Shown: positions 8,321 through 18,156, numbered from the stretch's first letter. The stretch is DNA of 34,916 bases from Lysinibacillus telephonicus (GCF_003966145.1 NZ_RXNR01000040.1:1-34916); one strand, 5' to 3'. Notes: generated from the sequence alone by a model not told the origin. A program made the numbers and translations.

Positions 8321-8443
8321 CGTCTCTTGCAAGTCAGGACTGATGTTGTCGGCATGGTACCAGATATGAGGATTGCGACCAGTGTAGTCAATGCAGGTTT
8401 ACTATTTATATCGCTAGCAGTTAAAGGAATAAAAGGAATTTAG
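8321..8443 (+). pseudogene. hydrophobic C-terminal relic joined to the Rhs sliver
   Basis: A frame opens directly after the Rhs sliver and reads ...DVVGMVPDMRIATSVVNAG, then LLFISLAVKGIKGI and stop, which looks like the last helix of a small membrane protein. There is no start signal. It may be the end of a lost immunity or toxin-tip protein; no family recognised. Confidence 0.3.
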
Positions 8444-8555
8444 TACTGAACTTTTGCACATTATGAAAAATGACCTTAATTATACAATAAACATGATGTA
8501 CTATTAAACTAGTCTGAAATTAATAGAGGGAAATTTATTATAGGAGTAATTATAT

Positions 8556-8600
8556 ATGAAGAAAAAACTTAAAAGTTATTTTAAAAGCCTGCCTTTATGA
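8556..8600 (+). CDS. possible 14-residue leader peptide
   Basis: ATG at 8556 has a good ribosome binding site (TAGGAG, 8541-8546) and encodes MKKKLKSYFKSLPL before TGA. It ends 23 bases before the lipoprotein start. It could be a leader peptide or the stump of a frameshifted start; the basic sequence also resembles the beginning of a signal peptide. Confidence 0.3.
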   Translation: MKKKLKSYFKSLPL

Positions 8601-8623
8601 AATAAAAAAACGGAGGTAAATTG

Positions 8624-8962
8624 ATGGGGATAGTTAAGGTTACAAAATCACTATTTAATCCAAAGTTAGTGATTATAGTGTTATTGTGTTGCTTATTAGT
8701 TGCTTGTAAATCAGGAAGCGGCGATAAAGAAGTGAAAGCTACATTTATCGGGACAATTGAAGAATTATCTAGTAATGGTGCGCTTGTTAATGTTGAAGAA
8801 TCAACAGGAACGAAATTATCTGGCACTGTGTCTATAGATATTCCTGAAAACACTAATGAAACATTTAGTATTGGTGATAAGATAGAAGTTGGATATAATG
8901 GCGAAGTTATGGAAAGTGCTCCAGGCCAAGTTATTACTATAACCGTAGAAAAAATAGAATAA
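8624..8962 (+). CDS. small lipoprotein, possible OB-fold (DUF3221-like)
   Basis: 112 residues from ATG 8624, chosen because GGAGG ends 7 bases upstream; a TTG at 8621 is closer to the site. A basic N-terminus and hydrophobic helix end in the lipobox LLVAC, so the mature protein should be a lipid-anchored protein on the outer face of the membrane. The remaining 85 residues alternate beta-strand-like segments (ATFIGTIEELSSNGALVNV, GTVSIDI, DKIEVGYNGEV, GQVITITVEKIE), like small OB-fold lipoproteins of the DUF3221 type. The role is unknown. It stands alone between the toxin debris and a secreted protease. Confidence 0.7.
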   Translation: MGIVKVTKSLFNPKLVIIVLLCCLLVACKSGSGDKEVKATFIGTIEELSSNGALVNVEESTGTKLSGTVSIDIPENTNETFSIGDKIEVGYNGEVMESAPGQVITITVEKIE

Positions 8963-9102
8963 AATATACAAGGAACCTTTTTATAAAGAGGATGAAGAAC
9001 TGTATTTACGAGTTTTAAACCTGATTATTTGGTATGTACCTCCATTTAAAGGTGAATGTATTTCATAGAAATTCTGTCATCATCTCGGATGATTTTTCAA
9101 AG

Positions 9103-9114
9103 TTAACATGTTAA
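9103..9114. promoter_or_regulatory. 12-bp palindrome upstream of the protease gene
   Basis: TTAACATGTTAA lies 97 bp before the protease start, in a 250-bp intergenic stretch that otherwise shows nothing clear. It could be an operator; there is no direct evidence. Confidence 0.25.
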
Positions 9115-9210
9115 ACAACACGCAGGAAGTGAATGAGATTTCAAGATTTATATAACTTACATTTATATGTGAAGAAATATTTATGTATTTGAAAGAACGG
9201 AGTAGAAATA

Positions 9211-10245
9211 ATGCTAAACAAAAAAGGATTTATATTCTTTCTAAGTTTTTCAATAATAATAGGTAGTTTATTTATTTCGAATAAGAGTAATGCGGAATCT
9301 TTGGAAAAAGATACACCAGTTTCTAATAACGAAAATTTAGACCTATTACTTCCTACTACTAGCTTAATAACTAAAAATTCCCTTGAAGTAAAATCAATTA
9401 TTCCGAAAGAATCAAAAGTTTATAATATTTCATCAGATTTTAATGAAACAGTAAATGATGAGGTATTAGAAGATGAATTAACATATGAAATAACTTTCTC
9501 AGATAATGAAGGGAAGCTTCTGAGTAATAAACAAGAGCAAATAATTTCACCATATGGTCTTATTGCAACAAAAGATAGAAGAGTTCAAAATACAAACACA
9601 ACTATTCCCCCTTATAATGCCATTTCCTATTTATTTGTTAGGTGGCCAGATGGTAAAGCTTCTCGATGTACAGGCTTTATAATAGATAGAGATTCAGTAT
9701 TAACAGCAGGACATTGTGTATATAGTAAAGGGAATGGTGGATGGGCAACTGGGATAACAGTTAGACCTGGTGCTAATGGCTCAAACAATTTCCCGTATGG
9801 TGCATTTGAATCAGAAAATCTTTATTCTGTAACAGGTTGGACGGAATATTCAGATAGAAATTACGATTATGCTGTTATTAATATATCTGGAACCTTTCCC
9901 TCAACTATTGGTACTTTCGGTTATGGAGTAGCTACTAATTCAAATTTTGGTGGGGAATTCGCAAGGGTTACGGGATATCCGGCTGATAGAGATGATCTCG
10001 ATGCAAATAAACCATTATATACACAATGGTATCATTCTGGAACAATTAAATTACCCCCGTTAAATTCAAGAGCAGTTTATTATGATGCAGATACAAGTAG
10101 AGGTCAAAGCGGATCACCAGTGTATATACCAGGTGAAAACATTGCAAGAGCAATACACACTGCAGAACATAAGAATAATTTAAATCGCGGGACACGAATA
10201 ACGAAGACCGTTTTTGCTAATATTCAAAATTGGGCTGCACAGTAA
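9211..10245 (+). CDS. secreted glutamyl endopeptidase-like serine protease (V8/S1B family)
   Basis: 344 residues; ATG 9211 follows ACGGAG. A signal peptide (hydrophobic residues 6-23) is likely cut after SNA28. Residues 29 to about 120 form an acidic propeptide. The protease domain carries the trypsin-fold triad: His168 in LTAGHC, Asp219 in YDYAVI and Ser300 in RGQSGSPV. Cys153 and Cys169 can form the disulfide next to the active site. The ends VQNTNTTIPPYNAI and AIHT...NRGTRITK strongly recall Bacillus glutamyl endopeptidases, where that His helps bind glutamate in S1. It would cleave proteins after Glu outside the cell. The substrate preference is inferred from these similarities. The gene is monocistronic. 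Confidence 0.88.
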   Translation: MLNKKGFIFFLSFSIIIGSLFISNKSNAESLEKDTPVSNNENLDLLLPTTSLITKNSLEVKSIIPKESKVYNISSDFNETVNDEVLEDELTYEITFSDNEGKLLSNKQEQIISPYGLIATKDRRVQNTNTTIPPYNAISYLFVRWPDGKASRCTGFIIDRDSVLTAGHCVYSKGNGGWATGITVRPGANGSNNFPYGAFESENLYSVTGWTEYSDRNYDYAVINISGTFPSTIGTFGYGVATNSNFGGEFARVTGYPADRDDLDANKPLYTQWYHSGTIKLPPLNSRAVYYDADTSRGQSGSPVYIPGENIARAIHTAEHKNNLNRGTRITKTVFANIQNWAAQ

Positions 10246-10528
10246 AATATTTAATTATATTTAAAGAAGTAAGCCCTATAGGGGGATATGGAAAATGCCT
10301 TTTTTGTAAAAATCAAAAGCTAAATACTGGGATCTTGAACATAAATTTGAACCGATGATTGATAAAACAACTAGAGACAATCTTAATAACATGTGGTAAA
10401 AACTGTAATGGCAGTACAAGTGTTTAAGTAACATTTTATTCGTATGCGGGAAAAAGAGCATATTCTATTTATTCATTTGAACATGCTGTTGTACCTTTAT
10501 CCTCGCAGCTACATGTGATTCATTACCT

Positions 10529-11140
10529 TCACTTACGCATTTGATTAAAAGAATAAATGATGCTTAAACGTTGAATTCCTCTAGTTGAATGAATCGCATT
10601 ATTTGCATGTTTCTCAAATGCATCAGCGTCATTTTTACTGATAGCTATAGCAGCACGAATAGCCTCTTGCATCCAAGGTTTCGAAGGAGTATTTGAAAGT
10701 GCTTCATTTTCTTTTCCCATTTTAGCGAGCACAAGCGCCTTGCTATAACCCATTAAAGGCTCCTTGCCAATTTTATTTGCTTCGTCCAGTGCGAGCTCAA
10801 GGTTATCCTTTAAATATTCTTGAATACAACGATAGTAGTGAACAATATGTTGCTGTTTATATTTCTTTAAAATAGCGTCTATTGCTATGATCTGATCTTC
10901 TTTTTTTCCAAATCCTTGTGAATATATAAATGCATAGATTGGCTCTTTTTTCTTTTTTATTATAAATTTCTCAACTCTATTTATATTCGTTGTACCATAT
11001 AAGGTAAACAATACATCACCTATCATTATGAATGATGCAAATATTAAAACAGCGATTGCAATCCAAAATGGCCATTGAAACATTGCAATTAATATGCCAA
11101 GAATAAATGCCATTGAATAAAACACAATCCATTTCCACAA
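10529..11140 (-). CDS. hypothetical two-TM membrane protein
   Basis: 203 residues from TTG 11140, preceded by GAGGTGG at good spacing; an in-frame ATG at 11194 lacks such a site. Two hydrophobic helices (about residues 4-22 and 24-45) follow a WKW start, then a long cytosolic domain of alpha helices (FGKKEDQIIAIDAILKKY, YYRCIQEYLKDNLELALDEA, LMGYSKALVLAKMGKENEAL), with a loose TPR-like rhythm. I do not recognise a family. It is divergent from nusB across a 180-bp gap. The gene-poor 283 bp downstream (10246-10528) shows only a CCCTATAGGG palindrome. Confidence 0.65.
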   Translation of the reverse strand: MWKWIVFYSMAFILGILIAMFQWPFWIAIAVLIFASFIMIGDVLFTLYGTTNINRVEKFIIKKKKEPIYAFIYSQGFGKKEDQIIAIDAILKKYKQQHIVHYYRCIQEYLKDNLELALDEANKIGKEPLMGYSKALVLAKMGKENEALSNTPSKPWMQEAIRAAIAISKNDADAFEKHANNAIHSTRGIQRLSIIYSFNQMRK

Positions 11141-11319
11141 AATTACCACCTCGTTTCCATAACCATCATAATGAAATACTAAAACATTAGTCAATATGGT
11201 AATAATTGATTTATAAAGCTTCTTCGTTCAAATTTTCACTTGAATTGTTTGAAGCGGTGTAAGAATAGCTAAAATATGTTATTATAAGACTTAATGTTAT
11301 TAAAGAAGGAGATTTATAC

Positions 11320-11703
11320 ATGAAACGACATGACGCACGAGAAAAAGCGGTGCAAGTACTGTTTCAGTTAGATAACACTGATCTAACATTACAAGAAGCG
11401 ATTGGCCACGTATTAAACGAAGATGAATCCGATCCATTCTTTGAGCAGTTAGTTCACGGTGTTACTGAGAAGCAACAGGAAATTGATGCAGCATTAGAAA
11501 AAAACTTGGATAATTGGTCACTGGGACGACTGCCAAAAATAGAAAGAACAGTACTGCGTATTGCAATATACGAGCTACAATATATGCAAGATACCCCTAG
11601 CCGTGTCGTATTAAATGAAGCGATTGAGCTAAGTAAAACATTTGGCGATGAAAAATCGAGCAAATTTGTAAATGGCGTATTATCAAAATTCACACAACAA
11701 TAG
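11320..11703 (+). CDS. nusB: transcription antitermination factor NusB
   Basis: 127 residues, close to the usual 130. AAGGAG lies 8 bases before the ATG. The all-helical NusB fold is recognisable from MKRHDAREKAVQVLFQLD at the start, then NWSLGRLPKIERTVLRIAIYELQY, PSRVVLNEAIELSKTFGDEKSSKFVNGVLSK at the end (given here in parts). NusB binds boxA RNA with NusE (S10) and helps RNA polymerase read through rRNA operons. It heads the nusB-folD pair; folD follows after 22 bases. Confidence 0.97.
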   Translation: MKRHDAREKAVQVLFQLDNTDLTLQEAIGHVLNEDESDPFFEQLVHGVTEKQQEIDAALEKNLDNWSLGRLPKIERTVLRIAIYELQYMQDTPSRVVLNEAIELSKTFGDEKSSKFVNGVLSKFTQQ

Positions 11704-11725
11704 TCGTATGAAAGGGAGTAACGAA

Positions 11726-12586
11726 ATGGCAAGTAGCATTATTAACGGAAAAGAAATTGGTCAAGAAATTCGAAAGTCCGTAGCCGAACGAGTAGCACAA
11801 TTAAAAGAAAAAGGTGTTACGCCAGGCTTAGCTGTGATTTTAGTTGGAGACAATCCGGCGTCTCAAACATATGTAAGAAATAAACAAAAATCATGTGAAG
11901 CAATTGGTATTTTCTCTGAACTAGTTAAACTGCCACAGGAAGTTTCAGAACAAGAACTTCTTGAACAAATTCGTTCTTTAAATAATCGCAATGATATTCA
12001 CGGTATTTTAGTACAATTGCCTTTGCCAAAACATATTGATGAAGATAAAGTAATCGCTACGATTTCACCAGAAAAGGATGTAGATGGATTTTCTCCAGTA
12101 AGTGTTGGAAAAATGATGTTAGGTCAAGATACATATCTGCCATGTACTCCATTTGGTGTTATGAAATTACTTGAATATTCAGGAATTGATGTTGCCGGCA
12201 AGCATGCAGTAGTAGTTGGGCGCAGCCACATTGTTGGTAAGCCAATGGGACAACTTTTACTTCAAAAAGATGCGACTGTTACATATACACATTCTAAAAC
12301 ACCTGATTTGCCATCCATTACAAAACAAGCAGATATTATAGTTGCAGCTGTAGGGCGTCCTAACTTTATTACAAAAGAACACGTGAAACCTGGAGCTGTT
12401 GTAATAGATGTAGGGATCAATCGTGATGAAAATAATAAGTTAATCGGTGATGTGAATTTTGCAGAGGTTGAACCGATTGCCTCACATATTACGCCGGTTC
12501 CTGGTGGTGTTGGTCCGATGACAATTACAATGTTGCTTTATAACACAGTTCAATCAGCGGAAAATACATTATTACAGGACAAATAA
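11726..12586 (+). CDS. folD: bifunctional methylenetetrahydrofolate dehydrogenase/cyclohydrolase FolD
   Basis: 286 residues; ATG 11726 is preceded by AAAGGGAG, so a longer frame starting inside nusB is not used. FolD oxidises 5,10-methylene-THF with NADP and hydrolyses the product to 10-formyl-THF, feeding purine and formyl-Met synthesis. Family marks: YVRNKQKSCEAIGI with the catalytic Tyr and Lys near residues 52-56, GILVQLPLP, PCTPFG, the dinucleotide loop VVGRSHIVGKP, and PVPGGVGPMT near the C-terminus. It is transcribed with nusB and closed by a hairpin. Confidence 0.97.
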   Translation: MASSIINGKEIGQEIRKSVAERVAQLKEKGVTPGLAVILVGDNPASQTYVRNKQKSCEAIGIFSELVKLPQEVSEQELLEQIRSLNNRNDIHGILVQLPLPKHIDEDKVIATISPEKDVDGFSPVSVGKMMLGQDTYLPCTPFGVMKLLEYSGIDVAGKHAVVVGRSHIVGKPMGQLLLQKDATVTYTHSKTPDLPSITKQADIIVAAVGRPNFITKEHVKPGAVVIDVGINRDENNKLIGDVNFAEVEPIASHITPVPGGVGPMTITMLLYNTVQSAENTLLQDK

Positions 12587-12615
12587 CCTAAAAACATGTA
12601 AAATAAAAAAGACAG

Positions 12616-12648
12616 AAGCTGTTTTTCTGATGAGAAACAGCTTTTATA
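12616..12648 (+). terminator. terminator after folD
   Basis: AAGCTGTTT (12616-12624) pairs with AAACAGCTT (12635-12643), followed by a short TTTAT. The T-run is modest, so partial read-through into xseA is possible. Confidence 0.65.
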
Positions 12649-12720
12649 TTGGAACGAAATCGCAATCCTTAAAAGAAATCATACATATTAATTCTAAATT
12701 CAATTGAAGGAGTCGTGCTC

Positions 12721-14070
12721 ATGACATCTTCGTATTTAACAGTTAAAGCATTAACGAAATATATAAAACGAAAATTTGATGCAGATCCCCATTTACGTGA
12801 GGTATATGTAAAAGGTGAGCTTTCAAATGTGAAAATACATAGTTCAGGGCACATTTACTTTACTTTAAAGGATGATTCGGCCCGTATTACTGCTGCCATG
12901 TTTCGAACTCAAGCGAGCAAACTTAAATTTAAGCCAGAAGAAGGCATGATGGTCTATATCCGCGGTGAAGTAAATGTTTATGAAGCATCAGGTATTTATC
13001 AGCTTTATGTTCAAACGATGGAGCCTGATGGTGTTGGTGGTTTATATGTTGCTTTTAATCAATTAAAAGAACGATTACAGCAAGAAGGATTATTTAATCC
13101 AAACTTTAAACAACCAATTCCAAATTTCCCAAAAACAGTTGGTGTCTTAACGGCCACTACTGGAGCTGCCATTCGAGATATTTGCATTACAATTTCAAGG
13201 CGCTATCCATTAGCCGAAATTATTGTATACCCAACGATTGTACAAGGAGAAAATGCTGCGCCTAATATAGTTGAAAATCTTCGTTTAGCGAACAAACAAC
13301 AGCTTTGTGACGTCCTAATTGTAGGACGCGGAGGCGGATCGATAGAAGATTTATGGGCATTCAACGAAGAAATTGTGGCTAGAGCTATATTTGAAAGTAG
13401 AATTCCTATTATAAGTGCAGTTGGACATGAAACAGATACTACAATTGCAGATTTTGTTGCAGATTTACGTGCAGCAACACCAACAGCAGCCGCCGAATTA
13501 GCAGTTCCTAATCAGCAGGAGTTGTATCAACGAGTATTGACGAGTAAATCACAGCTTCATCAAATTATAACTGCAAAGTTAACTTTTGAACGTAGTAGAT
13601 TAAAGAAGCTTCAAAATGCATATCCATTAGCAACACCCGAACGAATTTACCGACCATTTACTGAAAAATTAATTCAGCTGGATATGCAATTAGGGCGCTC
13701 ATCCCAAATGTACTTAATGAAAAAACAAAATGAATTGCAAAAATTAGATGCTGCAATAAAACGACATTCACCAAAGCAAACAATTCAGTATTATGATAAA
13801 CAATTAGAACAATCTATCAACTTATTAACTCGTTCCATTTATACTATATTAGAGAAGAAAAAGGATGCCCATCATTCAATCATTAGAACATTGCAGGCAC
13901 TGAACCCACTGGCGATTATGACAAGGGGATATAGTGTTGCATATAAAGATGGGAAAGTCATCAAGTCCATTTCGCAAGTAACAGAAGGTGAGGAAATTTC
14001 AATTCATTTCCACGATGGCCAAGCTCAAGCGAAAATTATGAATACGAAGGACAATGAAGGAGGGGAGTAA
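12721..14070 (+). CDS. xseA: exonuclease VII large subunit XseA
   Basis: 449 residues, like B. subtilis XseA. The ATG at 12721 is 8 bases after GAAGGAG; a GTG at 12715 is too close to that site. The N-terminal OB-fold (VYVKGELSNVKIHSSGHIYF) binds single-stranded DNA. The catalytic domain follows with GVLTATTGAAIRDI, VGRGGGSIEDLWAFNEE, AVGHETDTTIADFVAD and RAATPTAAAEL, and then long coiled-coil helices and a C-terminal GYSVAYKDGK strand. With XseB it degrades ssDNA from both ends into oligonucleotides. xseB follows after 3 bases. Confidence 0.97.
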   Translation: MTSSYLTVKALTKYIKRKFDADPHLREVYVKGELSNVKIHSSGHIYFTLKDDSARITAAMFRTQASKLKFKPEEGMMVYIRGEVNVYEASGIYQLYVQTMEPDGVGGLYVAFNQLKERLQQEGLFNPNFKQPIPNFPKTVGVLTATTGAAIRDICITISRRYPLAEIIVYPTIVQGENAAPNIVENLRLANKQQLCDVLIVGRGGGSIEDLWAFNEEIVARAIFESRIPIISAVGHETDTTIADFVADLRAATPTAAAELAVPNQQELYQRVLTSKSQLHQIITAKLTFERSRLKKLQNAYPLATPERIYRPFTEKLIQLDMQLGRSSQMYLMKKQNELQKLDAAIKRHSPKQTIQYYDKQLEQSINLLTRSIYTILEKKKDAHHSIIRTLQALNPLAIMTRGYSVAYKDGKVIKSISQVTEGEEISIHFHDGQAQAKIMNTKDNEGGE

Positions 14071-14073
14071 TGG

Positions 14074-14304
14074 ATGGAAAATAAACAATCATTTGCAGAT
14101 GCCATGACTGAACTAGAAGAAATAGTCCGCAAGCTAGAACAAGGTGATGTACCTTTAGAAGAAGCGATTGATTTATATAAAAAAGGGATGGAATTATCTC
14201 ATTTTTGCCATGAAAAATTACAAAGTGCTGAAAAACAGTTAATATCAATTGTGAACGAAAATGGAGAAAAGCAGCCATTTGATCCTACAAACGGAGTGGA
14301 TTAG
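14074..14304 (+). CDS. xseB: exonuclease VII small subunit XseB
   Basis: 76 residues, the normal size. The ribosome binding site AAGGAGGGGAG lies inside the end of xseA, three bases separate the genes, and an ATG a few bases earlier is out of frame. The sequence FADAMTELEEIVRKLEQGD, LEEAIDLYKKG and the coiled HEKLQSAEKQL are typical for the helical hairpin that wraps the XseA coiled coil. Confidence 0.96.
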   Translation: MENKQSFADAMTELEEIVRKLEQGDVPLEEAIDLYKKGMELSHFCHEKLQSAEKQLISIVNENGEKQPFDPTNGVD

Positions 14305-14306
14305 TT

Positions 14307-15191
14307 ATGACAAATAATTTAAACCAGTTTATTACTGACAATTTACCAATTATCGAAAGTGAGCTATATTCTTTAGTAGAAAAAATTCAAGCACCCAACC
14401 AATTAAAAGAATCAATGTTATATTCATTAAAAGCGGGCGGCAAAAGAATTCGTCCACTTTTTGTAGTAGCAGTTTGTCATTTGTTCCATAATAAACAACA
14501 TGAAGCATATACTGTTGGGTCTGCAGTCGAGATGATTCATACATATTCACTTATTCATGACGATCTGCCAAGTATGGATAATGATGATTTAAGACGCGGC
14601 AAACCTACGAATCATAAAGTGTACGGTGAAGCGTTGGCGACACTTGCAGGGGATGCATTAAATACGTTAAGTTTTGGTGTTCTGGCAAGAATGGACAACG
14701 TTTCAGCAGAAAATCGAATAGAATTAATTAATTTATTAAGTATTGCAGCCGGTGCAGAAGGTATGGTTGGTGGACAGGTGTTAGATATCGATGGTGAAAA
14801 GCGTTCATTGAATTTACCAGAACTTGAGCATGTTCATATTAATAAAACAGGTGCTATTTTACGCTTTAGCATTGAAGCAGGGGCTGTTTTATCAGGTGCA
14901 ACTGCTAAAGAACGTGAGGCATTAGTTGAATATGCACATCACATTGGACTTGCATTCCAAATTCAAGACGATATTCTTGATATTGTTGGTACTTCTGAGG
15001 AGCTTGGCAAAACTGCTGGCAAGGATGTTGCTAGCCAAAAAAGTACGTACCCAGCATTATTAACTCTTGAAGGAGCAAGGAAAAAGCTTGATGAACATTA
15101 TCAATTAGCGCTAACTGCACTAGATAGCATTGATAAAGATACATCAATTTTAAAAGACTTTGCTCAATATATAGTGCATCGGCATAATTAA
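14307..15191 (+). CDS. ispA: farnesyl diphosphate synthase (geranyltranstransferase) IspA
   Basis: 294 residues. The gene starts 2 bases after xseB, with CGGAG in the end of that gene as the likely binding site. The first aspartate-rich motif is HDDLPSMDNDD (Asp85-Asp86 to Asp91) with the two-residue insertion of bacterial type II FPP synthases; the second is QIQDDILD (Asp221-Asp225). KAGGKRIRP binds the diphosphate. It condenses IPP with DMAPP and GPP to farnesyl-PP, the precursor of undecaprenol, menaquinone and heme O side chains. Together with dxs downstream it makes this a small isoprenoid cluster. Confidence 0.96.
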   Translation: MTNNLNQFITDNLPIIESELYSLVEKIQAPNQLKESMLYSLKAGGKRIRPLFVVAVCHLFHNKQHEAYTVGSAVEMIHTYSLIHDDLPSMDNDDLRRGKPTNHKVYGEALATLAGDALNTLSFGVLARMDNVSAENRIELINLLSIAAGAEGMVGGQVLDIDGEKRSLNLPELEHVHINKTGAILRFSIEAGAVLSGATAKEREALVEYAHHIGLAFQIQDDILDIVGTSEELGKTAGKDVASQKSTYPALLTLEGARKKLDEHYQLALTALDSIDKDTSILKDFAQYIVHRHN

Positions 15192-15341
15192 TTTTATTTT
15201 CATTTAGAAAGAAATAAGTGAACTTTTGTTACAACATAATTTTTGTAGCAACATCTGAGTGACCAACATCTTGCTGACCTAAATACGAGTTCGAAATCCG
15301 GAAGCTGGTTAGCCAAGGCGAAATTGATAATATAAAAACTT

Positions 15342-15368
15342 TTGAATAAGAGTTTTCACTGTTATAAT
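15342..15368 (+). promoter_or_regulatory. possible sigma-A promoter of dxs
   Basis: A perfect -10 TATAAT (15363-15368) is preceded by TTGAAT (15342-15347) at 15 bp, shorter than ideal; TTTTGA two bases earlier would give 17 bp. The 223-bp gap after ispA makes a separate promoter sensible. The rest of the gap has no gene or clear structure. Confidence 0.45.
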
Positions 15369-15414
15369 GGTAAAAAGCTATGTTTGAATAATTACATGAA
15401 AAGGTGTGTGAGAG

Positions 15415-17319
15415 ATGGATTTAACCAAAATCACTAGTCCATCCTTTTTGAAAAAAATGAATAAAATGGAGTTAGAATCTCTAGCAAGAGAGATTCGCTC
15501 TTTTCTTATTGAAAAATGTTCAATAACGGGGGGACATATCGGTCCAAATTTAGGTGTCGTAGAATTGACAATTGCTTTACACAAAGCATTTAATAGTCCA
15601 AAAGATAAATTTTTATGGGATGTTGGCCATCAAGCATATGTTCATAAAATTTTAACTGGGCGTGCAAGTCAGTTTGATTCATTGCGTCAATATAAAGGAC
15701 TTAGCGGTTTCCCAAAGCGTAGTGAAAGTGAGCATGACGAGTGGGAAACTGGCCATAGTTCAACATCTCTATCTGCTGCGATGGGGATGGCCATTGCACG
15801 TGATATTAAAAAAGAAAATAATTACGTTGTACCAATTATTGGTGATGGTGCTTTAACAGGTGGAATGGCACTTGAGGCACTTAACCATATTGGACATGAA
15901 AAAACAAATATGATCGTCATTTTAAATGACAATGAAATGTCAATCGCGCCTAATGTCGGAGCTCTTCACAATATTCTTGGTCGACTTCGTACAGCGAAGG
16001 AGTATTCAAAAGCAAAAGAAGAGCTAGAGTCACTAATGAAAAAAATTCCTGTCCTTGGTGGTAAAGTTGCAAGTACAGCGGAACGAGTAAAAGATAGCTT
16101 AAAATACCTAGTTGTCTCCGGCGTATTTTTTGAAGAAATGGGCTTTAAATATTTAGGACCAATTGATGGCCATGATTTTGAAGCATTAGATAAAACATTA
16201 GAATATGCTAAAAAAGTGAAGGGTCCTGTCATTGTTCACGTCATTACAAAAAAAGGAAAAGGGTATAAACCAGCGGAGGAAGATACAGTTGGAACATGGC
16301 ATGGTACAGGTCCATATAAAATGGAAACAGGCGCATTTGTTAAATCAAATGCCAAAGGACCAGCATGGAGCAGCTTAGTTTCAGAATCTGTTCGTAAATT
16401 GATGAGGGATGATCAGCGAATAGTTGCTATTACACCAGCTATGCCTGTTGGATCAAAAATGGAAGGAATTCAAAGAGAATTTCCAAACCGCTTCTTTGAT
16501 GTGGGCATTGCTGAACAACATGCTACAACAATGGCTGCTGGAATTGCAACGCAAGGAATGAAACCTTTCTTAGCAATTTATTCTACGTTTTTACAAAGAG
16601 CGTATGACCAGGTGTTGCATGATATAGCACGGCAAAATTTAAATGTTTTTATTGGAATAGATCGTGCTGGGCTTGTTGGAGCTGATGGGGAAACACATCA
16701 AGGGGTTTTTGATATTGCCTTCTTGAGACATATTCCAAATATTGTTTTAATGATGCCTAAAGATGAAAATGAAGGTCAGCATATGGTCAAAACAGCAATT
16801 GAATATAATGACGGTCCAATCGCTTTACGCTACCCTCGCGGAAACGGATACGGCGTCCCAATGGATGAAGAAATGAAAACGATTCCGATTGGTTCTTGGG
16901 AAGTTTTACGAGAAGGGCAAGATGCAGCTATTCTAACATTTGGCACAACGATTCCAATGGCATTAGAGGCTGCAGAGGAGCTTTCTGAGAAGGGCATAAA
17001 TGTAAAAGTAGTAAATGCCCGTTTTATAAAACCACTTGATGAGGCTATGCTGCATGATTTAATGTCCAAAAAGATGCCTATCTTAACGATTGAAGAAGGT
17101 GTATTGCAAGGCGGTTTTGGCAGTGCTGTTCTTGAATTTGCAACGGATAATGACTATCGTGATATCGAAATTGACCGCATCGGAATTCCGGACCAATTCG
17201 TTGAACAGGGTAGTGTGGATTTACTTTTAGAGGAAGTTCATATTACAAAAGATGAAACGGTTGCCCGTATTGAACAGATGCTAAAGAGTAACAAAACAAT
17301 AGGAACTAAGATGGTATGA
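15415..17319 (+). CDS. dxs: 1-deoxy-D-xylulose-5-phosphate synthase
   Basis: 634 residues, full length. It joins pyruvate and glyceraldehyde 3-phosphate to DXP, the first step of the MEP isoprenoid pathway (also feeding thiamine and pyridoxal). The thiamine diphosphate site is [15 protein letters not shown]...[10 protein letters not shown]; other marks are [25 protein letters not shown], and in the second half [26 protein letters not shown] and RYPRGNG. The start is ATG after AAGGTG and GAGAG. The last codons overlap tlyA by 4 bases. Confidence 0.97.
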   Translation: MDLTKITSPSFLKKMNKMELESLAREIRSFLIEKCSITGGHIGPNLGVVELTIALHKAFNSPKDKFLWDVGHQAYVHKILTGRASQFDSLRQYKGLSGFPKRSESEHDEWETGHSSTSLSAAMGMAIARDIKKENNYVVPIIGDGALTGGMALEALNHIGHEKTNMIVILNDNEMSIAPNVGALHNILGRLRTAKEYSKAKEELESLMKKIPVLGGKVASTAERVKDSLKYLVVSGVFFEEMGFKYLGPIDGHDFEALDKTLEYAKKVKGPVIVHVITKKGKGYKPAEEDTVGTWHGTGPYKMETGAFVKSNAKGPAWSSLVSESVRKLMRDDQRIVAITPAMPVGSKMEGIQREFPNRFFDVGIAEQHATTMAAGIATQGMKPFLAIYSTFLQRAYDQVLHDIARQNLNVFIGIDRAGLVGADGETHQGVFDIAFLRHIPNIVLMMPKDENEGQHMVKTAIEYNDGPIALRYPRGNGYGVPMDEEMKTIPIGSWEVLREGQDAAILTFGTTIPMALEAAEELSEKGINVKVVNARFIKPLDEAMLHDLMSKKMPILTIEEGVLQGGFGSAVLEFATDNDYRDIEIDRIGIPDQFVEQGSVDLLLEEVHITKDETVARIEQMLKSNKTIGTKMV

Positions 17320-18134
17320 CAAAACAAATAAAGGAAAGAGTGGATATTTTACTTGTAGAGAGAGGGTTGTGTGAAACTCGTGAAAAAGCTAAGCGTTCCA
17401 TCATGGCTGGACTTGTTTTTTCAAATGAAACGCGCATCGATAAGGCTGGGGAGAAAATCCCTGTTGATGCCCCTCTACAAGTAAAAGGCTCACAACTTAA
17501 ATACGTAAGCCGCGGTGGATTAAAACTTGAAAAGGCTTTAGAAGTATTTGATATGTCAGTGGAAGGAAAGCTAATGCTGGATATCGGATCTTCAACAGGA
17601 GGCTTTACTGATTGTGCGCTGCAAAATGGTGCAAAACATTGTTATGCACTTGATGTAGGCTCCAATCAACTTGCATGGAAAATTCGCTCGGACGAACGTG
17701 TAACAGTAATGGAAAAAACAAATTTCAGATATTCAAAGCCTGAAGATTTCACTGCCGGCTTGCCTGAATTTGCTACAATCGATGTCTCCTTTATTTCGTT
17801 ATCGCTTATTTTGCCTGTATTAAAAACAATTTTAATACCTGGTGGAGATGTCATGGCATTAGTGAAGCCACAATTTGAAGCCGGCAAGGAAAATGTAGGG
17901 AAAAAAGGGATTGTTAGAGATCCAAAAATACATCTTGAGGTACTCGAAGAAACGGCGAAAATGGCTACTGATATTGGGTTTGTCGTAAAAGATGCATCCT
18001 ATTCACCAATTACAGGTGGAGAAGGCAATATCGAATTTTTATTCCATCTAGTAAACCCTAAAGAAGGTCAGGAAATTGAGCCGTTTACAAATTTTAAAGG
18101 TGTAGTTGATACAGCTCATAGTGAGTTGAAATAG
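17316..18134 (+). CDS. tlyA: TlyA-family rRNA (cytidine-2'-O)-methyltransferase
   Basis: 272 residues, starting in the ATGA overlap with dxs, so translation is coupled. An S4 RNA-binding domain covers about residues 8-65 ([19 protein letters not shown]). The Rossmann methyltransferase domain follows with SAM motif [14 protein letters not shown] near 88-100, and DVSFISL and VKPQFEAG later. Mycobacterial TlyA 2'-O-methylates 16S and 23S rRNA; the Bacillus homologue (YqxC) is less well tested, so the exact target here is inferred. The gene keeps its usual place between dxs and argR. Confidence 0.92.
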   Translation: MTKQIKERVDILLVERGLCETREKAKRSIMAGLVFSNETRIDKAGEKIPVDAPLQVKGSQLKYVSRGGLKLEKALEVFDMSVEGKLMLDIGSSTGGFTDCALQNGAKHCYALDVGSNQLAWKIRSDERVTVMEKTNFRYSKPEDFTAGLPEFATIDVSFISLSLILPVLKTILIPGGDVMALVKPQFEAGKENVGKKGIVRDPKIHLEVLEETAKMATDIGFVVKDASYSPITGGEGNIEFLFHLVNPKEGQEIEPFTNFKGVVDTAHSELK

Positions 18135-18156
18135 TGAATTGTAATATTCCATGTAT

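Noticed and set aside
10276-10461. 61-codon reverse-strand frame between the protease and the two-TM gene
   Set aside because: No binding site and no recognisable features.
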